From: Carettochelys insculpta
Lineage: Eukaryota; Chordata; Testudines; Carettochelyidae
DNA length: 64,000 nucleotides
Assembly: GCF_033958435.1 (NCBI RefSeq)
Contig: NC_134138.1
Span: 270,235,798-270,299,797, forward strand
Direction of reading: 5' to 3'
Part shown: positions 57,541-64,000 of the stretch, in pieces
How the letters are laid out: each line of letters opens with the position of its first letter
Position numbering within the stretch: position 1 is the stretch's first letter
Notes under the pieces: generated by a model
What the model was told of the DNA's origin: nothing
Seen by the model: only the letters and a program-made list of their open reading frames with translations
Databases searched by the model: none
Translations under genes and position numbers: made by a program

Positions 57541-58295
57541 TCACAGAATCATAGAACGCTAGGACTGGAAGGGACCTTGAGAGGTCATTGTGTCCAGACC
57601 CCTGCCCCAATAGCAGGACCAAGTACTGTCTAAACCATCCCTGGCAGACATCTAGGTAACCTGTTCTTAAATATCTCCAGCGATGGAGATTCCACAACTT
57701 CCCTTGGCAATTTATTCCACTGTTTGATGGTCCTGACAGTTAAGAACTTTATCCTAATGTCCAACCTAAACCACCCTTGCTGCATTTTAAGCCCATTGCC
57801 TCTTGTTCTATCCTCAGAGACCAAGAACAAGAAGTTTTCTCCTTCCTCCTTATGACACCCTTTTAGATACCTGAAAATTGCTATCATGTCTCCCCTCAAT
57901 CTTTTCTTTTCCAAACTAAACAAGCCCAATTCTTTCAGCCTTTCTTCATAGGTCACATTCTCTAGACCTTTAATCATTCTTGTTGCTCTTTCCTGGACCC
58001 TCTACCGCTTCTCCCCATCCACAAGGTCGTTATCCAATCAAAGAAAGCTATCAGATTAGTTTGACATGATTTGTTCTCTACAAATCCATGCTGGCTGTTC
58101 CCTATCACCTTACCACCTTCCAAGTGCTTTCAGATGATTTCTTTAATTACCTGCTCCATTATCTTTCCTGGCACTCAAGTTAAGCTGACTGGCCTGTAGT
58201 TTCCTGACTTATTCTCATTCCCCTTTTAATAGATGGGCACTATATTTGCCCTTTTCCAGTCTTCTGGAATCTCTCCTGTCTCTTGTCAATGAAGA
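57541..58295 (-). repeat. CR1 LINE 3' region with internal deletion
   Basis: The 3' terminus is at 57541 (complement of AAGGTCCCTTCCAGTCCTAG then CGTTCTATGATTCTGTG). The C-terminal coding remnant reads [20 protein letters not shown], then LEKKRLRGDMIAIFRYLKG, then [20 protein letters not shown] and QWNKLPREVVESPSLEIF, with about 115 codons still open. At about 58015 the sequence jumps to a more 5' CR1 region (the reverse transcriptase part with the complement of ACCAGCATGGATTTGTAGAG), so a segment has been lost. Confidence 0.85.
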
Positions 58296-59519
58296 GTCAC
58301 AAAGGAGGAAAAACAGCCCTCGGAAGTGTTGCTAACTCTTGTGATTTTCTTGAAATGGGTTCGCTTTTTTAAATCCTGCAGTTGTGTAACTACACCAGAA
58401 TCTCAGCTTTCATTTTAAAAAGTTTTAACCCTCATGGTTCTGCAGATAAATTGGAAAACTCGAGTCTTAAAGATTCATTTTATTTACTTTCTAGTTTATG
58501 AACTGCTAATAAAATGAATCCTGAACATATTTTAGTATCATTTTTAAGCCAGACTCATTATTTTTTAACTACCGTGGTTGGCAATACTACATTAGGAATC
58601 TGAGAGTAGCATAAATGCACTTTCCAGAGACTTACCAGGAGGTTAACATCACTGAAGTGAATGGGAATGAAGCTGCCCCACAACAAGAGTCTACATGGAG
58701 TGGTATGAGCCAGGTATTGCACAAAAAACAACTTACCAAACACTGTGACTTAGACAAAAGAGACAGCTCTTTCAATACTTTTGAGAAGCTGTTTAATTTT
58801 TTCAGTCTTGTGTCTGGAACTGTTCTTTTTGGGAGCGGCGATGGGAAAGGGCCACCAATAAAGTCATATGTTCTATAACCACAGAACCTGCTCTCAATTT
58901 AACAGCCACCTGAGTGAAATACCGCTAATGGGAGTTTCCCTCTTCATCCTATTTCTTCACCTGTTCCATAAATAAAAATTAGGATAGTCTGGTTCTGTTG
59001 CTGGCCCTACCTGAGTATGAGGAAGAGTCAGGCTCAGGGGAAACAAGGGAATCGGTCTTTCTTAATTAGTTTGTCGCTACATCTATATTTAGAAGGGTGT
59101 TTGAACTTCAGGAAGATCCTACCTTGCTCTACAGTTTTGAAAAGATTTAGCAACAGGAAAAAACAACACCCATTTTTAGTGAGAGAGGTTCTTGCTGTGC
59201 CTGGGGAAATGAAATTAATGGAATTAACTACTTTGACTCAATGGTTTAAATCATTAGCATCAAACAGACTTCCTGAGTTGCTTGATTTTTGCTCTCACAA
59301 GACTGGAAAAGAACACTTGCCCCTCAAAAAAAGTGTTGTACCTTTATCTAAGTATTTCTGGCAATGAGAGGAGAGAAGAATATTTTAGTGAGGAGAAAGA
59401 TGCTGAAGGGTCAGGAGAGGGCTGTGGCAAGTATATAAACAGACAATCCTAGACTTCCATTTGTCTGGGAAGGTGAGAGACAGAGGTTGGAAAAAGCACC
59501 CAAAAAGTTACTTGGCTTA

Positions 59520-59907
59520 GGCTACGTCTACACTTACTAAACTTCCAAATGACCATGCTAATGGCCAAATCGAAGAATACTAATGAGGTGCTGAAATACA
59601 TATTCAGCGCCTCATTAGCATGCTGCCGGGTGCGGCACTTCGAAAGTGCTGCGGCTCGCTTGCCCGCGGCTTGTCTACCCGTGGGACCTTTCAAAAGTAC
59701 CCCGCCAACATCGAGTAGGAAAAAGGGGATTTCGATGTTGGTGACACCTTTTAAAAAGGACCCCGTGTAGACGAGCTGTAGGCGAGCAAATCGCACCAGC
59801 AGCATGCTAATGAGGTGCTGAATATGCATTTCAGCGCCTCATTAGTATTCTTCTATTTGGCCATTAGCATGGCCATTTCAAAGTTTTTAGTAAGCGTAGA
59901 AACGACC
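59520..59907. mobile_element. Fold-back Harbinger MITE (copy 3)
   Basis: Termini GGCTACGTCTACACTTACTA and inverted TAGTAAGCGTAGAAACGACC. Arms are mutually inverted (AATACTAATGAGGTGCTGAA, ATTCAGCGCCTCATTAGCAT against their complements), with a central GGGGATTTCGATGTTGG. Flanks are TTA (59517-59519) and TAA (59908-59910), near but not identical. Confidence 0.75.
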
Positions 59908-60170
59908 TAAAAGTGCAGCTGCTTTCACTTATGGGTACTTGAGTACAATAAAGATGTGACGTGTGTATGTTTGCGCATGGGTGCCCACACACACGTGTGT
60001 ACTTCTACTCAAGTGGTTTTCCAGAGGGACACTGGTGACTTGTACTTAAGTACACCTCTCCACCCTCACCCCCAAGCAGCAACACTTTGACTGAAGTAAC
60101 TTTAGGGGTATTTTTTTCCACCTCTGGTGAGATATGTGCTGAACATAGAACTGGGTAGCCCCATAATTAA

Positions 60171-60445
60171 GAATATAAAAGCATTAGAACGACCATACTG
60201 CATCAGACCAAAGGTCCATCTGGGCCAGTATCTTGTCTTCCAAAAGTGATCAACGCCAGGTGCTTCACAGGGAATGAACAGAACAGGTAATCATCAGGTG
60301 ATCCATCTTGTGTCACCCATTCCCAGATTCCAATAGAGGCAAAGGACACCACCCTTACCCCTCATGGCCAATAGTCAGTAATGGACCTATCCCCCATGAA
60401 CGTATCAAGTTCTTGTTTGGATTAGGACCTCCCCACCTGCTCTCT
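60171..60445 (-). repeat. CR1-type LINE 3' end
   Basis: Minus-oriented tail. On + it reads AACGACCATACTGCATCAGA, CCAAAGGTCCATCTGGGCCA, GTATCTTGTCTTCC, and further GGACCTATCCCCCATGAACG. It is the same 3' subfamily as 1141-1617. Confidence 0.8.
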
Positions 60446-60607
60446 GAGGCCATGCATTATGGGGGGACATCAGGGGTTACATGCACACCTCACCCCAGCA
60501 CCTCCTCCACAATCAGTCATCCCCATACTGCTTCTGGTGAGTGCAGGGACAGTCTTGTCCCTCTGCCAAAGCAGCACAGGACTTCCACATGAAGAGGAAG
60601 GTTCAGT

Positions 60608-60795
60608 GTTCTCTGTAAGCTGAGTGCTTAAGAGACCACCCAGGAGAGATTTAAATGCCATCCAGCTGCTTAGCAGAGTGCCCAGTCTCCCGCAGCTGGC
60701 AGCATATGTTCCTACGGTTGGTGCACATCTGCACATGACTTGGTGCACATAAAATTTATTGTGTTTGTATATGGAAAAAAACAGAAGGCACACTG
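60608..60795 (-). mobile_element. Short hAT-like MITE (copy 2)
   Basis: Reverse-orientation relative of 3030-3213: TGTTCTCTGTAAGC at the left, internal CAGCTGCTTAGCAGAGTGCC, TGCACATCTGCACATGACTT, and AAATTTATTGTGTTTGTATA before an A-rich right end. Confidence 0.45.
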
Positions 60796-61376
60796 GGTGA
60801 CCAGTGGTAAGGAAGGAGCATGTGGACCGTGTCCCCACTTTAGCTGCCCTCATCAGTCACCACTGCCTGTTCCCCCCAGAGTAACTTTAGCAAAGCCTTC
60901 TCAGGCATTCTGATAAGTCACACAGCTGTTTCTGATTAATGCCAACTGGGGAGAACAGTTGATGCTCACAGGCCACACAGAAGTATTGGGAAAAAGCTGG
61001 CTGGAACAGTGGCGACAAGGCAGGTTTTTGGAGCTAGCATCTTAGCACTGCTGTTAAATCTCGAGGAATTCTGTGCTTAGGAAGAGTCCCAACACTGCTA
61101 AATTCAAGGACTGAAGGGTTCTTTGATGCCTCTCCTTTCCTCTGTGGCTCTGTGTGATGTTACTGAATTTTAAGATGAACATGCAACACATTACTGCAAC
61201 CACTGTTCTACGTTTGTACCAAATCTTGTCTAAAGTGGGCCAAGCAAGGTGTCTACTGAAAGCTTACAATTCGCTGCTTCTGTTTTTCACTGCTCAGATG
61301 CTTGTATCATCTTTATATTTGAAGTTGTAAGCACTGGCTCCATACTTATATTTGAAACGTTTTGTTCTGGGAGACT

Positions 61377-62100
61377 TCAAGGTGAAGGTTGGCAACCTAT
61401 TGTAAAAGGGTTTCTGGTCAAATGAAGCAGTACTTGACACAGAATATTATCAGGTTCCGAGCAAAATCTGAGGATTTTGGCTGTGTCCATGCCATCCAGC
61501 AGACAGGCAACAGCTGATTGCCTAAAAAGGACTTGGGGACTTGGACAGGTGATCTGCCCCTGTGACAGGGTCCAACTCAGATGTGCTTCCACACAGGGAG
61601 AAGAATGGAATTCCCTCCACGTGGGCAAGGGTATAAAGAGGACCCTGAAAGCTCCTCCAATTTGTCTTCATTCAAGCTCATCACTTCAGAAACATATTTG
61701 CTGTGAACTGACCCTTGAAGGACTGATGACCCATCATAAAAGAGGATTTATTTCAGAGACTTTTAAGATAGCAGCCTGCTCCACCTTTGCTGCAAGCCTT
61801 CACCAAGAACTCTGTGATTGGTGTATGTAATTCGATTGCTTTAACCAGTGCTTTCTTCCTGAGTACTGGCACCTCAGCAGCCCCAGCTGCAGGACTGGCT
61901 CGAGAGTGGGGGCTGGGAACCTGCTGAGTACTGGCTCATATATTTTTTTTTTTTAAACAAAAAGCCCAGCTTTAAAAAGTTTACTCTTAACGTTTTTTTT
62001 TTCTTTTACTATTAAACCTTCAGATTTTAGATTCTAAGGGTTGGCATAGTGTGCTCTTTTGAGTAGGGTTCCGAGGTATAAACTGACCTGAGAATGTGGG
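61377..62100 (+). mobile_element. LTR-like segment (copy 2)
   Basis: Contains the block shared with 23035-23270 (CAGACAGGCAACAGCTGATT, GCCTAAAAAGGACTTGG), a TATA-like GGTATAAAGAGG at about 61630, and an A/T-rich 3' part with ACTATTAAACC. Boundaries are uncertain. No coding region. Confidence 0.38.
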
Positions 62101-62119
62101 GGGGTCCTTTAGGACTGGA

Positions 62120-62236
62120 AAAACCCGTTCAGATATAATCTATTTGCCCCCGGCCCCTAAATGGGCTCTTCAAGGATTGAGCTCACAACCCTGGGTTTAG
62201 AAAGCCAATGCTCAAACTACTGAGCTATCCCTCCCT
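62120..62236 (-). repeat. tRNA-derived SINE head
   Basis: On the minus strand: GGGATAGCTCAGTAGTTTGA (A box), then GCATTGGCTTTCTAAACCCA, then GGTTGTGAGCTCAATCCTTG (B box), then GAAGAGCCCATTTAGGGGCC. Same family as 51304-51893. It abuts the CR1 3' end at 62237, so the SINE tail is either replaced or was the target. Confidence 0.7.
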
Positions 62237-63490
62237 TCACAGAATCATAGGGTGGAAGGAACCCCAAGAGGTCATGCAGTCCAGGCTCCTGCTTCAAGCA
62301 GGCTCAACCCCCAGTAAGTCATCCCAGCCAGGATCTCGTCAAGCCGGGACATAAAAACCTCGAGGGATGGAGAATCCACCACCTCTCTAGGCAGCACGTT
62401 CCAATGTTTCACCACCCTCCTGGTGAAGTAGTTTTTTTCTAATATCTAACCTACACCTCTCCCTCTTCAACTTCAGACCATTACCCCTTGTTCTGCCATC
62501 TAACTCCACTGAGAACAGTTTCTCACCCTCCTCTTTAGAGCTCCCCTTCAGGAAGTTGAAGGCTGCTATTAAATCACCTCTAAGTCTTCTCTTCTGTAAA
62601 CTAAACAAGCCCTAACCCCTCAGCCTAACCTCATGGGTCTTGTGCTCCAGCCCTTTAATCATTATTGTTGCCCTCCGCTGAACCTGCTCCAGCAAATCCA
62701 CATCCTTTTTATACTGGGGGGCCAAAAATTGGACAAAATATTCAAGATGTGGCCTTACCAGTGCCAAATAGAGGGGAATAACTACTTCTCTAGCTCTGCT
62801 CAGAATGCTCCTCCTAATGCAGCCGAGTATGCCATTAGCCTTCTTGACTACAAGGGCATACTGTTTACTCATATCCAGCCTTTCATCCACCATAACCCCT
62901 CGGTCCCTTTCCATCATACTGCTGCTGAGCCAGTCAGTCCCCAGCCTATAACAATGCTTGGGATTCTTCCATCCCAAGTGCAGGATTCTACACTTCTCCT
63001 TGTTGAACTGCACCAGATTTGTTTTGGCCCAGTCCTCCAATTTATCAAGGCCACTCTGGATTCTCTATCTTCCCTCCAACATATCTACCTCTCTCCCTAA
63101 TTTTGTGTCATCCGCAAACTTGCTGAGGATGCAATCCAGTCCCTCAGCCAGGTCATTAATAAAGATGTTGAACAACACTGGCCCCAGAACCGAGCTTTGC
63201 GGCACTTTGCTCAAAACTAACCTCTATCCAGATATTGGGCCATTGACCACTACCCTTTGGGCCCGACCTTCAAGCCAGCTTTCTATCCATCTTATAGTCC
63301 AAGGATCCATATTTCCTTAACTTATGGACTAGAATGTTGTGGGAGACCATATGAAAAGCTTTGTTGCAGTCAAGGTATATATCACATCCACTGACTTCCC
63401 CATGTCTACAGAGCCTGTTACCTCATCATGGAAGCTAATCAGATTGGTCAGGCAGGACTTGATCAGGCTTCCTGGAGTTAAGATGCCCAG
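62237..63490 (-). repeat. CR1 LINE, 1.25 kb, RT C-terminal remnant
   Basis: The 3' terminus is at 62237 (complement of CATGACCTCTTGGGGTTCCT followed by TCCACCCTATGATTCTGTG). Minus-strand coding remnants: EDWAKTNLVQFNKEKCRILH, LGWKNPKHCYRLGTDWL, MSKQYALVVKKANGILGCIR, YLALVRPHLEYFVQFLAPQY, KDVDLLEQVQRRATIMIKGL, then [20 protein letters not shown]. The 142-codon stretch 63040-62612 is still open. The upstream portion to 63490 corresponds to the RT palm region. It is a different CR1 subfamily from the copies at 29703 and 57541. Confidence 0.85.
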
Positions 63491-64000
63491 CACTGTATGG
63501 AATTTCAGGTGGTCACATCAGAGCTGATGATGAGCACCTCATCATCAAGAGTTTAACTTTGGTTATATTTAGAGAGTTGAGTGGCACAAATTATGTTCTT
63601 TAATACAGCTATTCCTTTTTAAGGTTAATTCTGAACACAGGCTAATGTTTTGTGTATTGTGTACCAGTGAGATAGGTTTTCAGAACCTCTTATCTGTGTA
63701 AGGAGGGTACTGATTGAGGCACAAGAGAAGCTCAAGTGTGTGAGGGAATTGCTGTTGTGACTTCTTGCTGGCCAGTGAGACAACAAAAGTGCTCTTTGTG
63801 ACTGGTTTGGTGGGCCTTATAGCAGAGAACCCCCCCAGTCTTTGTGTGTAAGTAGTCCTGTTTCAGGCAATTTGGCCCTCTCAGCTGTGCTCTGAAAAAC
63901 CTCCAATATTACAGGCTCTCTAAAAGCTTCTTAGGGTGAAAGGTTAGCCAAAGGCAGGAAATATATGCTCTCAGAGAGTACAGGCAGAGCCCTGCACTCA

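Larger units (their letters stand above)
21744..64000 (-). other. CTDSPL: CTDSPL intron 1 (partial, 3' part)
   Basis: Everything from the exon 2 acceptor to the window end lacks a recognisable CTDSPL exon 1, so it is inferred to be the 3' part of a long first intron (long in mammals too). Stretches where I see no gene or classifiable element include 21744-22428, 25330-27104, 27424-28240, 28860-29460, 31691-33598, 34628-37911, 42008-43469, 45415-47124, 47145-48499, 48662-49634, 50400-51304, 51906-53523, 54458-55923, 56150-57014, 58295-59516, 60800-61376 and 63490-64000. An unrelated intronic gene is not excluded but no coding signal supports one. Confidence 0.7.

Overview
The window is vertebrate nuclear DNA, most likely from a turtle (probably cryptodiran). 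It is AT-rich intronic sequence packed with CR1 LINE 3' ends, a tRNA-headed SINE with a CR1-like tail, Penelope-like (GIY-YIG) fragments, hAT and pogo/Tigger-like short elements, and several PIF-Harbinger transposons. There is no operon structure or prokaryotic-type gene.

The one host gene I can support is CTDSPL (small CTD phosphatase-like), read on the minus strand. Coding exon 2 is at 21589-21743 (155 bp) and a 33-bp in-frame cassette exon is at 12631-12663. Both have good GT-AG splice sites and matching phases. The rest of the window is intron 1 (21744 to beyond 64000), intron 2 (12664-21588) and part of intron 3 (1-12630). The next coding exon and exon 1 are not in the window.

The most interesting object is a nearly complete 4.09-kb PIF-Harbinger element at 37915-42004, with TIRs and a perfect 3-bp TGT target duplication. 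It carries two convergent genes: a Myb/SANT DNA-binding gene on + (38278-39872, one intron, one in-frame TGA) and a DDE transposase on - (41646-40300). The transposase contains a 102-bp GT-AG intron that is open in frame. A 710-bp deletion derivative of the same family (8531-9240, TSD ACA) sits inside an older, decayed Harbinger element (7647-12120, TSD TAA) that has the same convergent transposase/Myb layout. Further Harbinger-type non-autonomous elements lie at 34199-34624 (a long fold-back), 43473-45411, 54026-54457 and 59520-59907.

Other regions: 1-7646 holds two CR1 tails and a GC-rich minisatellite. 13929-17384 holds a Penelope tail, a Tigger-like element with internal palindromic repeats, a CR1 tail and an unclassified TIR element. 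22429-24719 is a nested stack (hAT, LTR-like segment, Penelope-like element). 27105-31690 holds pogo/Tigger-like elements, one split by a CR1. 49643-51893 holds hAT elements and two adjacent SINEs, one split by a Penelope fragment. 57541-63490 holds three CR1 copies, a Harbinger MITE, a second LTR-like segment and a SINE head. Family names rest on recognised protein motifs, termini and target duplications read by eye; no database search was run.
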